Shown one piece after another: positions 35,889-44,777 of a stretch of 51,902 nucleotides of DNA. Position 1 is the stretch's first letter, and each line of letters begins with the position of its first letter. The notes below the pieces were generated by a model that saw nothing but the letters and a program-made list of their open reading frames with translations, was not told the origin of the DNA and made no database searches. Both the position numbers and the translations under genes were made by a program. Source of the stretch: Sinorhizobium americanum (lineage in GTDB: Bacteria > Pseudomonadota > Alphaproteobacteria > Rhizobiales > Rhizobiaceae); the NCBI RefSeq assembly GCF_001651855.1, contig NZ_LNQC01000051.1:1-51902 (forward strand), in the 5' to 3' direction.

Positions 35889-37294
35889 ATGGAAAGTCAT
35901 TCGAAGGGAAGCAATATCGAAAAAATCGAACAGGATAGCTTTGATACAATTGGCTCGATTAAGACGAACGTTGAAGATGGGTTTACAATGGTTGCGGTGG
36001 GCGACCTCCTCTATTCTCGTCCAGTAACAACAGGTTATTATCCGGGTTTATCAGACGTGCTGAGGATATTCAGTGGCGCCGACGTCATCTTCGGAAACTT
36101 GGAAACCAGCATCTTGGGTTCTCGGTCCAAAGGATGCCCACAAGCTGAGTACGGTGGTGCATATTGCATCAGCGCCCCAGAAGTGGGATCAGATTTGAAA
36201 GCAATGGGCTTCAACATGTTGAGCCGCGCCAACAACCATACGCTTGACTGGGGCATAGAAGGTATGCGCGAGACCACCCGAGCTCTCGATGCGCACGGGA
36301 TTGTCCACGCAGGAGCCGGAGAAACTCTCGGACATGCTGGCGCCGCTCGCTTTCTGGAGACGCCGCGCGGTCGCGCGGGTATGGTGTCATTTGCGACGAC
36401 GTTCAGCCCGATGGCTCGGGCGTGCGATCCAGCTGGAGAGGCGCCTGGAAGACCCGGGCTCAACGCCCTGCGCCTGACAAAAAGTACGGTGCTTCCGCAG
36501 GAAATGCTTAAAAGCTTGAAGCGTGTCCGGGAAGTGCTCCCGGGCTACAAACCAACCGTCGAAACTCCCGACAAGGTCGTACTAGGCAGAGCCATTTATA
36601 TAGCTGGCGAGACGCCCGGCTACAGCTTTGAAGCTGACGCGCGAGACGTCGCCGATATATTGCGTAACATTCGTCGGGGTAAGCAATTCTCCGACTTTTG
36701 CCTTGTGACCAACCATGGGCACGAACCCGGCGAATGGAGTCAAGAGCCAGCCGACTACGAGCAAGCGTTCGCCGCAGGGTGATTGATGCTGGTGCAGACG
36801 CATACATTGTCCATGGGCCCCATATCCTGCGAGGAATAGAGATCTATAATGGGCGGCCAATCTTTTACAGTTTAGGGAATTTCTTCTGCCAGGACATTCG
36901 AACACCGGTGGGCGGTGACATGTTCGATATTTATAACAAGGATCCGCGGATCGATACAGATGCCGAAGTGACGGTGGATGAGGTCGCAAAAGGATACCCG
37001 ACAGCCGAAGGATTCGTCGGTCCTCAATCCGGTGTTGAATTCTACGAGAGCGTCGTTGCGATCAGCCGCTTCGACGGCAATCAGCTTGCCGAGTTGCAGC
37101 TCTATCCAATCGAGCTACGTCGCACGAACAGGTTTGCGAACAGAGGAGTTCCTCGGCTCGCCGAGGGGCAGCAGGCGAGATCCATTCTGGAGCGAATGCA
37201 GAAGCTGTCGGAGCCGTTTGGAACTCGTATCGAAATTGAGAATCAAATCGGACGCATCCGCCGGAGGAGCACGGGCTTGAGTGGCGGCCACTGA
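35889..37294 (+). pseudogene. CapA/PgsA-family protein, single-base frameshift
   Basis: A CapA (poly-gamma-glutamate synthesis/metallophosphatase-like) protein split in two frames. Part one starts at 35889 (GGAGG 5 bases upstream) and shows VAVGDLLYSRPV, GADVIFGNLETSIL, RANNHTLDWGIEGMRETTRA and [14 protein letters not shown], then hits a stop at 36782 after YEQAFAAG. Part two continues without loss of residues as [20 protein letters not shown] and [20 protein letters not shown] to 37294. Loss of one base near 36775 explains the break. The metal-ligand motifs (GD, NLE, NNH, NHGHE, HGPH) are all preserved, so the mutation is recent or a sequencing error; ribosomal shifting cannot be excluded. 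In this family some members act in peptide-like polymer or amide metabolism. Confidence 0.8.
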
Positions 37295-38045
37295 CACCAG
37301 AAGATATCGCGCCAATCGAATCTGCATGGCATGAAAATTCTACGGCGGCTTTCTCATGCCATCGGATTCGACCGACGAAATTCACAAATACGCCACTGGC
37401 AATGCCAGAGCGAGCCAGAGGTTAGGAGCGCTGTTATTGAGCGCCGCGTCCGATTCACATTGAACGGTACACACCGGACGACGCCAGCGCGGGCTTAAGG
37501 TGCGCGTAGCTGAGAACGCGTCGCCAGGCTCGAAGGGCTGGCAATGCTACGCAGGAAATCGTCTTCGGCAGTTGTCTCTCGCAGCAATCACCGACGCACC
37601 TCAGGATGGACGCCCCGGTTGGACGGCAGTCCAAGGGTTGCCTCGACGCGCAACTGAAGTTGCAAAGAAGGTTGCATTGGTTTTGGTCACCGCACCGAGC
37701 GTGCGACTAGCTACGCAGTCAATGATGCCCAGCGAGCCGATCTCGCGTTAATATGTTGGAGTGACTGACTTCCGACTGCCTCATCTCCAGTCGTGTCTCT
37801 TTCTCGATCGTTTCAGCGAGCGACCGACAGTGGCATCAGTATTTCAGGGAAGGTCACAGATTGCTGCAAACGCTTCGCTCACATGCGCCATTCTATAGCA
37901 GTGCTCGAAGGCGTTTTCACTGGGATCGGCGACAGCCCAAATTGAAACTCAACGGGAATGCAAATCGCGCAAATGGGCTAATGTCACCTTCGCCCGAGAG
38001 ATGCAGGGGGAGGTGGTATCAAGAGGTCAAAAGGTTCGTGGAAAA
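37295..38045. other. gene-free stretch before the M20 gene
   Basis: About 750 bases without supported genes. Short frames on both strands show no recognisable motif. It presumably contains the promoter of the M20 amidohydrolase. Confidence 0.4.
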
Positions 38046-39215
38046 ATGAAAGAGATTAATGATTTCCGGGAGTTGCAAGGCGAAGTTACTGATTGGCGTC
38101 GTTATCTTCATGAAAATCCCGAATTGGATTTCCAGGAGTACAACACCGCAAGGTTTGTCGCCGAAAAGCTCGCGTCATTTGGCATAAATCACATTGAAAC
38201 CGGATTCGCTGGGACCGGCGTCGTTGCCTTGATCCAGGGAGAAGGCGGCGACGGGCCCACGATTGGCTTGAGAGCAGATATGGATGCCCTGCCAATAGTT
38301 GAGACATCAAACAAGCCTTGGGCGTCAAAAATCTCTGGTGTAATGCACGCCTGCGGCCATGACGGTCATACGGCCATGCTCCTGGGCGCCGCAAAGCATC
38401 TTGCGAGGTCCCGCAACTTCAAGGGCTCCGTTGCCCTTATTTTCCAGCCGGCCGAGGAGCCAGAATTTCCGACGGGCGGCTTTAAAATGGTCCAGGAAGG
38501 GATCATGGAGCGCTTCGGAATCTCTCAGGTTTTTGGCATGCACATTCGCCCGGGCATCGAAGTCGGCAAGTTCGGCATCCGCCATGGTTCGATTATGGCC
38601 TCCCAAGATGACTTCGATATCATCGTTAAGGGCCGGGGTGGCCATGCGGCCAATCCCTCTAGGACTGTCGATCCCGTTGTGATTGCAGCCCAGATCATTA
38701 TTGGCCTGCAAACGTTGGTATCGCGCAAAACCGATCCCCTAGAGTCGCTGGTGATCTCTGTTACCAAGTTAAAAGCCGCGAAGGCGTACAATGTCATACC
38801 CGATCAGGTCGAGATCGGCGGGACCGTTAGGACCTCCGCATCTCGCCTTCGTGATTTCGCCGAGCAAGAGATTTCTGCTTCTGCTCAAGGCATTGCGCGA
38901 GGCTTCGGCGGGGATATTGAGTTCAAATATACCCGATCGGTTCCAGCGACCTTTAATTCCCCGGAGGAAACCGATCTAGCGATTCAGGCGGCGCGCAGTC
39001 TTGTAGGGTCTGCATCCGTTGACGATAACGTGAAATTTGCCATGGGAGCGGAGGATTTCGCGTACATGCTCGAAGCGCGACCGGGGGCTTACATTTTCCT
39101 TGGCAATGGGCCAACACCCGCGTGTCATAATCCCGCCTTTGACTTCGATGACGAGGCTTTGCCGTATGGGATTGGCTACTGGGTAACGCTGGTCGAGACC
39201 GTATTGGGGGTATAA
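38046..39215 (+). CDS. M20D-family amidohydrolase (hippurate/N-acyl-amino-acid hydrolase-like)
   Basis: A 389-residue metallo-amidohydrolase that releases amino acids from N-acyl conjugates. Metal ligands are visible: H101 and C103 in VMHACGHDGHTAM, H105 close by, E137/E138 in QPAEEPEFPTGG, a His in VFGMHIRPG and a His in CHNPAFDFDDEALPYG. A dimerisation insert (about 185-295) contains DFDIIVKGRGGHAANPSRTV. The start MKEINDFRELQGEVTDWRRY fits homologues; an in-frame ATG at 38001 would add 15 residues. In ectoine use, an amidase of a different family acts after the M24 hydrolase, so this enzyme may play a like role for the local M24 products. A glycine aptamer begins 15 bases after its stop. 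Confidence 0.88.
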   Translation: MKEINDFRELQGEVTDWRRYLHENPELDFQEYNTARFVAEKLASFGINHIETGFAGTGVVALIQGEGGDGPTIGLRADMDALPIVETSNKPWASKISGVMHACGHDGHTAMLLGAAKHLARSRNFKGSVALIFQPAEEPEFPTGGFKMVQEGIMERFGISQVFGMHIRPGIEVGKFGIRHGSIMASQDDFDIIVKGRGGHAANPSRTVDPVVIAAQIIIGLQTLVSRKTDPLESLVISVTKLKAAKAYNVIPDQVEIGGTVRTSASRLRDFAEQEISASAQGIARGFGGDIEFKYTRSVPATFNSPEETDLAIQAARSLVGSASVDDNVKFAMGAEDFAYMLEARPGAYIFLGNGPTPACHNPAFDFDDEALPYGIGYWVTLVETVLGV

Positions 39216-39230
39216 TTGGCTGTTCCAAAG

Positions 39231-39312
39231 ACTGTTCGGGAGAATCGGTTTTGCGCCGGCGCCGACAGAGCAACCCCCTAAGGAAACTCTCAGGCACAAG
39301 TGACCGTTCAGT
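39231..39312 (+). ncRNA. glycine riboswitch aptamer (single)
   Basis: The sequence has the core of a glycine aptamer: CGGGAGA at the 5' side, GCGCCGACAGAGCAA, CCCCCTAAGG, then AAACTCTCAGGCACAAGTGA. P1 can be drawn as ACTG/CAGT (39231-39234 with 39309-39312) extended by CGG/CCG after a 2-2 mismatch. Only one aptamer is seen. It stands in front of a malate synthase G relic. Glycine gives glyoxylate by transamination or oxidation, so a glycine switch on glyoxylate-using malate synthase makes sense. The gene it controlled has lost its 5' end, so it is probably an orphan. Confidence 0.8.
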
Positions 39313-40269
39313 GAAACAAGCCCAGCGAAGGGGAAAGCCCGGCCAGTCACGCGGCGAACTCCAGGCGAAGCTCGATGCCTGGTATGGCGAGCATGGTGCG
39401 TCGGTCGATATCGAGGTCTACCAGACCTTCCTGGATGAGATCGGCTATCTCCCGGGGGGGCCGGATTTCTCCAGCTCGACCGCCAATGTCGATGCCGAGA
39501 TCACAACCATTGCCGGCCCGCAACTCGTCGTGCCGGTCATGAATGCCCGCTATGCACTGAACGCCGCCGATGCGCGTGGGGGCTCTCTCACTGACGCGCG
39601 CTACGGCACCGATTCCATTCCTGATACTGACGGAGCCGAGCGCGGCAAGGGCTATAATCCGGCGCGCGGTGCCAAGGTCATTGCCCGGGCTCGGGGTTTT
39701 CGCGATGCGAGCGCGCCGCTCGTGACGGGCCGCTGGAACGAGGTCGCAGCGCTTGCACTCGACGGGTCGACGCTCTCGCTGACCTTACGAGCGGTGGTGG
39801 GACGAGGCTTCGCAAATCCGGCTCAGTTCGCCGGCTATTCCGGAACCGCAGCGGCGCCGTCCGAGATCGTTCTGCGCCAGAACGATGTGCACATCGGCAT
39901 CGCCGTCGGCTATGTCGTGCGCTGGGTCGACCAGGGCATCGGCTGCTCGAAGGTTCGACGACATCAACAATGTCGGCCTGATGGAGGACCACGCGACGCT
40001 ACGCATCTCAGCACAGCACATGGCCAACTGGCTACATCGTGGCATCTTAGCGAGGCGCAGATCGGCGAGACGTTGGAGCGGATGGCCGCGATCGTCGACC
40101 GGCAGAATGCCGACGATCCGGCCTATGTGCCGATGGCCAGCTTCTTCGACGAAACGATCGCCTTCCAGGCGCGCTGGATCTGGTGCTGAAGGGACGCGAA
40201 CAGCCGAACCGCTATACCGAACCGGTCCTTCATCGCCGGTGGCTCCAAGCGAAATCAAGAGGAGACTGA
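39313..40269 (+). pseudogene. glcB: malate synthase G, heavily deleted
   Basis: Malate synthase G condenses glyoxylate with acetyl-CoA. The full enzyme has about 720 residues; here under half remains. The first recognisable piece is RGELQAKLDAWYGEHGASVD, so the N-terminal 100 or so residues are gone. Then come GPQLVVPVMNARYALNAADA, GAERGKGYNPARGAKVIARA and [13 protein letters not shown]. After [13 protein letters not shown] the catalytic middle is deleted. It resumes with [38 protein letters not shown] and, in other frames, [20 protein letters not shown] to a TGA at 40267-40269. Several frameshifts are present. The gene is dead. Confidence 0.8.
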
Positions 40270-40270
40270 C

Positions 40271-40375
40271 ATGAACAAACTCGGTTTATCTTGCGCCGAT
40301 GCAATAATCGAGACGGCGCGCTGTTGTGGCAATCGAATGGAATGGTCTGACAGCGCAAATTTGCTAAAGCACTAG
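40271..40375 (+). CDS. 34-residue hypothetical small ORF
   Basis: An ATG at 40271 has GAGGAG 6-7 bases upstream and opens a frame [20 protein letters not shown] to a TAG at 40373-40375. No known family recognised. It directly follows the malate synthase relic, so it may be a leftover start of a deleted gene rather than a real small protein. Confidence 0.2.
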   Translation: MNKLGLSCADAIIETARCCGNRMEWSDSANLLKH

Positions 40376-40384
40376 GTTCGACAG

Positions 40385-40401
40385 CGGGCAAGAGTTGCCC
40401 G
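40385..40401. promoter_or_regulatory. palindrome CGGGCAA-GAG-TTGCCCG upstream of MFS gene A
   Basis: Perfect 7-bp arms with a 3-base centre, ending 18 bases before the MFS start codon. This place would overlap the promoter or leader, so it may be a repressor site or a translation-affecting hairpin. The paralogous MFS gene has a different palindrome at a similar place. Confidence 0.4.
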
Positions 40402-40419
40402 TTACTAAGAGACTTTGCC

Positions 40420-42060
40420 ATGCCTTCTACCGAAGAAAACGCATCCACGAGCTTGCTGGCGCCATTGAAGAACCGAACCTTCCGTTCGATCTTCCTAGCG
40501 TCCCAGGTTTCGATTCTAGGTTGGCTGATGCAGACGGTGGCGCTCAGTTGGCTGATGGCCACCGTTTCCACATCGGACGTGATGGTTGCTCTCGTCCAGG
40601 CCTCATCGACCTTGCCGGCCTTCTTTCTCGCCGTCTTCGTTGGGGCGATTGCCGACAACTACAGCCGCCGGACGGTCATGATCGTCGGTCGAAGCCTCAT
40701 GATGGCCGCGGCCGCGATGCTGACAATCCTCATGGCCTTCGGCATAACCGATCCATGGATGATTCTCGCGTTCAGCTTTTTGGACGGTTGCGGCATAGCA
40801 CTCAGCGATCCAGCTTGGCGTGCCTCCCTTAGCGACATATTGGAGCGCCGCCATCTGCCGGCAGCTGTTACCCTGCTGAATGTCGGGTTCAATTCGGTAC
40901 GCAGTGTCGGTCCTGCTCTTGGCGGCCTAGTCGTTGCCGCTTTCGGGCCGCTTGTCGCATTCGCGCTCACCACGCTTGGCTTTGTCGCCCCTCTCACCGC
41001 TTTATTGCGCAACAAATGGAAGGTTCAAACGCCGTCGCTTCCGCGCGAAGCACTTATGACCGCCATCTACGATGGTGTGCGCTTCACGGCGATATCTTCG
41101 GAGATCAAGTCAACAATCGTGCGCGGGACGCTGTTCGGCTTTGCAGCGATTTCTACCTTGGCACTGTTACCGCTGATTGCTCGTGACATTCTGAAGGGCG
41201 GTCCGATCAGCTACGGTATTATGATGGGCGGCTTTGGCGCTGGTGCACTTCTCGCCGGACTCATGAATCCCAAGCTCAGGCGAATACTAAGCCAAGAATG
41301 GCTGGTGGTACTTGCCTGCATCGCATGTGCAATATGTCAGATCTCCCTTGCTCTTACCTCATCGCTCGCCATCGCAACGCTCAGCCTTGCCGCCGGCGGC
41401 GCTGGCTGGCTCACCGCATGGTCGGGACTTGGCGTGAACGTACAGTTGGCAAGTCCGCGCTGGGTCGTTGGACGCACGATATCGATTTATAGCGCCTTCA
41501 CCTACGGCGGCATTGCCGCGGGCAGTTGGTTTTGGGGTGTAGTCGTCCAAAATCATTCGCTTCCCATTGCGCTGGGCTGGTCTAGTGCCGCGACATTGGC
41601 GGTCGCCGCTCTTGGTCTCAAGCTGCCGATCAGCAATCGTTCTGACTCGGAACTCGAACCGTCGGGCGGTTTCAGCGCGCCGGCAATCGCGCTTGATCTG
41701 AAGCCAAGAAGCGGCCCTATCCTCGTCACGACGGAATATGCGATCTCTGAGGAAAACATAGATATGTTTCTGGAGATCATGCAGAAACGCCGATACGCGC
41801 AAAGCCGCGTTGGCGCACGCCAATGGACCCTCACCCGCGACGTTCAGCAGTCGTCCCGTTGGCTGGAGACGTTCCGCACACCGACCTGGACAGACTTTCA
41901 TCGGCTTCATAATCGCCTCACGGATGCGGATAAGGAACTGGATCGAGAACTCCTGAAGGTGAGCAAAAGAATGAGCCCTCCGCGGACGAACATCCTGGTC
42001 GAGCGCCCCCCTGGAACCGCGAAGTCTTCGCCGCCGGTGCCTTACATTTCACAGAAGTAA
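40420..42060 (+). CDS. MFS exporter, EntS-like (MFS_3) with C-terminal soluble domain, copy A
   Basis: A 546-residue secondary transporter of the MFS_3 family (enterobactin-exporter-like). Residues about 15-410 hold 11-12 hydrophobic helices, starting LKNRTFRSIFLASQVSILGW and with the loop GAIADNYSRRTVMIVGRSL between helices 2 and 3, which carries the usual Asp-Arg signature. After LDLKPRSGPILVTTEYAISE a soluble domain of about 120 residues follows (SRVGARQWTLTRDVQ, TFRTPTWTDFHRLHNRL), resembling the ligand-binding-like tails of this family. A proton-driven efflux of a small metabolite is likely. Its neighbour is a beta-amino-acid transaminase and a UPF0262 gene. Confidence 0.88.
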   Translation: MPSTEENASTSLLAPLKNRTFRSIFLASQVSILGWLMQTVALSWLMATVSTSDVMVALVQASSTLPAFFLAVFVGAIADNYSRRTVMIVGRSLMMAAAAMLTILMAFGITDPWMILAFSFLDGCGIALSDPAWRASLSDILERRHLPAAVTLLNVGFNSVRSVGPALGGLVVAAFGPLVAFALTTLGFVAPLTALLRNKWKVQTPSLPREALMTAIYDGVRFTAISSEIKSTIVRGTLFGFAAISTLALLPLIARDILKGGPISYGIMMGGFGAGALLAGLMNPKLRRILSQEWLVVLACIACAICQISLALTSSLAIATLSLAAGGAGWLTAWSGLGVNVQLASPRWVVGRTISIYSAFTYGGIAAGSWFWGVVVQNHSLPIALGWSSAATLAVAALGLKLPISNRSDSELEPSGGFSAPAIALDLKPRSGPILVTTEYAISEENIDMFLEIMQKRRYAQSRVGARQWTLTRDVQQSSRWLETFRTPTWTDFHRLHNRLTDADKELDRELLKVSKRMSPPRTNILVERPPGTAKSSPPVPYISQK

Positions 42061-42301
42061 GCCGCGCCTTTTGCACCGCGTTCGGTGAAGCCAGGACGGT
42101 TGCCATTTGTTGCATAGCGGGTCAGGAAGGACTTCACGGGTCCGTATTAACATCAACGAGCGAGGGTCGCTGAGACTGCCAAATTGGCACGCGACGAAAT
42201 CGCTCGAATGACATATCGCCCACTTCCGCACGCGGCAACTCAGGAACGTCAACGCGGCAAGTTTGATTGCGAGAGAGCAAGATCTCGCGTTTTACCTTTA
42301 G
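42061..42301. other. noncoding stretch after MFS copy A
   Basis: No gene seen. The next 345 bases contain an unrecognised frame described separately. Confidence 0.4.
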
Positions 42302-42646
42302 CTCGAAACGCAGCGTCTCTCTTCACCCACCACAGATGCAGCGCAAGCCGAATACCCCATCAGTCATTATGATTGGGTTGCACTGGGCCCGCCGCAACAT
42401 GAGCTTTTGCATATGTGGAGCGCAACCGGCCGCCCACACCGTGAGTGCGAATTTGAACTCGTAGTCGATCTGTTAACTTTTCTAAAGCTGCCATCCGTGC
42501 AGCAGAACCATCAAAAGCGCGCAGGGATGAAATGGAAGACGCACAAAGTGGGTGAGATTGAAGACATCTTGGTAGCTGCCAATCCTAGACTTCTCTGGTG
42601 CGAGACAGTAGCCGCGCGGCCGCCCCGTCTTCCCTATGTGCGTTGA
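42302..42646 (+). pseudogene. unrecognised frame without start, possible gene remnant
   Basis: This frame is open from just after a TAG (42299-42301) to 42646. It reads AQAEYPISHYDWVALGPPQH, ELLHMWSATGRPHRECEFEL and VVDLLTFLKLPSVQQNH. The composition looks protein-like, with many Trp, His and Tyr residues, but I cannot name a family and there is no clear start or ribosome site. It may be a 3' fragment of a lost gene. Confidence 0.25.
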
Positions 42647-42674
42647 TGGCGACGCTTAATGAAGAGATCTTGAG

Positions 42675-43997
42675 ATGTTGGCAGCCCCGGAATCGAACAG
42701 TACACTTGAATCGAGTCTCCTGGACGCGAGGAGCCGCTTCATCGCAAGGCATCCTAGAAGCGCCGAACTTCACAGCCAAGCTCGCACCGTGATGCCAGGT
42801 GGAAACACCCGCTCGGTGCTATATTATCAGCCTTTTCCGATTGCGATGGACAAAGGTGAGGGAAGTACGCTCTGGGACATTGACGGCAATGAATTTGTGG
42901 ATCTTTGCGGTGAATACACCGCAGGTCTGTTTGGCCACTCGGAGTCTCGGATCCACGCTGCTGTTCACCAAGCCATGACGCAAGGTTTGAACCTCGCAGC
43001 AGTGGGCAGGGCCGAATACGAGTTTGCAAATCTCATCTGCGCGCGGTTTCCGTCAATGGAACTAGTACGCTTCACCAACAGCGGCACAGAGGCCAATCTA
43101 TTGGCGCTAACGGCGGCCCGCGTCCACACCGGCCGAGACATGATCCTTGCATTTCCCGGCGGCTACCATGGCGGTGTTCTATTGTTCACCCCCCAGGGTC
43201 CGTCTCCGGTTACCGTTCCGTTCCCATTCCTCTTGGCCGACTACAACGACACGGACTCTGCCACTGCGGTGATTGAGCAGAATCGGGATCGGCTCGCCGC
43301 GGTGATTGTCGAACCCATGCTCGGTAGTGGCGGCTGTATCCCAGCGGAAATCAGCTTCCTGAAAGCATTGCGGGAGGCTACGCGAGAGGCGGGCGCTCTG
43401 CTGATCTTCGATGAGGTCATGACATCGCGCATGTCTGATGGTGGGCTCCAAAAGCGCCTGGGGATTAATCCTGATCTCACGACGCTCGGCAAGTACATGG
43501 CCGGCGGAATGAGCTTTGGAGCGTTCGGCGGTCGGGCCGACGTGATGTCGCTCTTCGAGGGGCGTCTGTCGCACGCAGGTACGTTCAATAACAACGTCCT
43601 GTCGATGGCTGCAGGACGTGTCGCGCTTGGAGAAATTTTCACAAAGGAAGTAGCGGAGGAGTTGTACGTTCGCGGTGAGCGCTTGCGGACTGCACTGAAT
43701 GACCGACTTACGAGGCTCGGCGTCGCGATGCACTTCAGCGGAGTGGGCTCCGTCGCCACAGCGCACTACCGCGCCCCTACGATCCGCCGCCCGTATTCGC
43801 CAACGGCTCAAGAGGAAGACCTGCGGGAACTGTTCTTTCTCGACATGGTGCAGACCGGTTTTTATCTCGCTCGGCGTGGCATGTTCGCGCTGAGCCTTCC
43901 GGTTTTGCAATCGGATCTCGACCGATTTGTAGATGCAGTGGAGAATTTCGCAAGCACACGACGAGGGGTGCTTGAGTCGGACGGCGCTGAGCCGTGA
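42675..43997 (+). CDS. class III PLP aminotransferase, beta-amino-acid (beta-phenylalanine) transaminase-like
   Basis: A 440-residue fold-type I aminotransferase close to the glutamate-1-semialdehyde aminomutase branch. The Schiff-base Lys is in DLTTLGKYMAGGMSFGAFGG; the PLP Asp is in LLIFDEVMTSR; phosphate binding uses NSGTEANLLALTAAR. The segment VMPGGNTRSVLYYQPFPIAM and FCGEYTAGLFGHS-like DLCGEYTAGLFGHSE agree closely with what I recall of the Variovorax beta-phenylalanine aminotransferase, including the Arg that binds the beta-carboxylate (TRSVLYY). It should move an amino group from a beta-amino acid to a keto acid. GAAGAG lies 9 bases before the ATG. It lies between an MFS exporter and a UPF0262 gene, all on the same strand. 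Confidence 0.85.
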   Translation: MLAAPESNSTLESSLLDARSRFIARHPRSAELHSQARTVMPGGNTRSVLYYQPFPIAMDKGEGSTLWDIDGNEFVDLCGEYTAGLFGHSESRIHAAVHQAMTQGLNLAAVGRAEYEFANLICARFPSMELVRFTNSGTEANLLALTAARVHTGRDMILAFPGGYHGGVLLFTPQGPSPVTVPFPFLLADYNDTDSATAVIEQNRDRLAAVIVEPMLGSGGCIPAEISFLKALREATREAGALLIFDEVMTSRMSDGGLQKRLGINPDLTTLGKYMAGGMSFGAFGGRADVMSLFEGRLSHAGTFNNNVLSMAAGRVALGEIFTKEVAEELYVRGERLRTALNDRLTRLGVAMHFSGVGSVATAHYRAPTIRRPYSPTAQEEDLRELFFLDMVQTGFYLARRGMFALSLPVLQSDLDRFVDAVENFASTRRGVLESDGAEP

Positions 43998-44096
43998 ATA
44001 AACGCTCCAGACTACGCGATTGCGCCGGAGCGAGATGTGGGTCGATGGCTCAGAATGTGCTGAACTTGAATTGCCAGGCAACTGCAGGTTGGAGCC

Positions 44097-44618
44097 ATGT
44101 GCGTGGAAGCGATGTTAGGGAAAGGCAGAGCGATTAGCCAGGAAGCCCGTCTTTGCGATGCTTCGCTTGGCCGATCCTTCGACCGTCGAGACCCTCGCGT
44201 CGAACGCGAACAGGCGCTTGCGGTTATTGACCTCCTTGAGAACAACAGCTTCTTGCCCGTCGGTCACGATGGCGGCCCTTATCGTCTCAGGATCGAAGCT
44301 GCAGATGGGCGCCTAGAGCTGCATATCGCCGACGATGATGGAGCGCATGCCGTCAGTCACCACCTGTCAATCACGCCCTTCCGGCGGTTGCTCAAGGCTA
44401 CACGCGCATCTGCGACAGCCTGTGATGCAATCAGGCGCCCTGGGCCCGAGCGACTCGCGGCAATCGACATGGGGCGGCGCGGCGTCCACAACGAGGCCGC
44501 CGAACTCTTGCGCGAACGGCTCTCAGCGAAAGTGCTGGTCGATAAGGATACCGCCCGTCGGCTCTTCACGGTGATTACGCACTTCTCGCGCGCAATTCCC
44601 CTCAACAATTTCTGTTGA
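44097..44618 (+). CDS. UPF0262 family protein, intact copy
   Basis: A 173-residue protein of the alphaproteobacterial UPF0262 family, function unknown. Marks: [50 protein letters not shown] and [14 protein letters not shown]. Its length is slightly above the family's usual 155-165 residues; the ATG at 44112 gives a more typical size, and neither start has a well-spaced ribosome site. It lies downstream of an MFS exporter and a transaminase. A broken second copy follows the second MFS gene, so the two families have been duplicated together. Confidence 0.85.
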   Translation: MCVEAMLGKGRAISQEARLCDASLGRSFDRRDPRVEREQALAVIDLLENNSFLPVGHDGGPYRLRIEAADGRLELHIADDDGAHAVSHHLSITPFRRLLKATRASATACDAIRRPGPERLAAIDMGRRGVHNEAAELLRERLSAKVLVDKDTARRLFTVITHFSRAIPLNNFC

Positions 44619-44777
44619 GCTGAACAGAGACCGGGGGCTCACAGCTCTGAAGGAGGAAACACCACGTGACGGAACACCAGGACCTGGCATTCAGGTGAGC
44701 AAAGCTTAACTCTCAGGCGGACCTACGCATGTAAGTTCCATAAGCTATGTTATGCGACATGTTATTGTAGCAGCATT

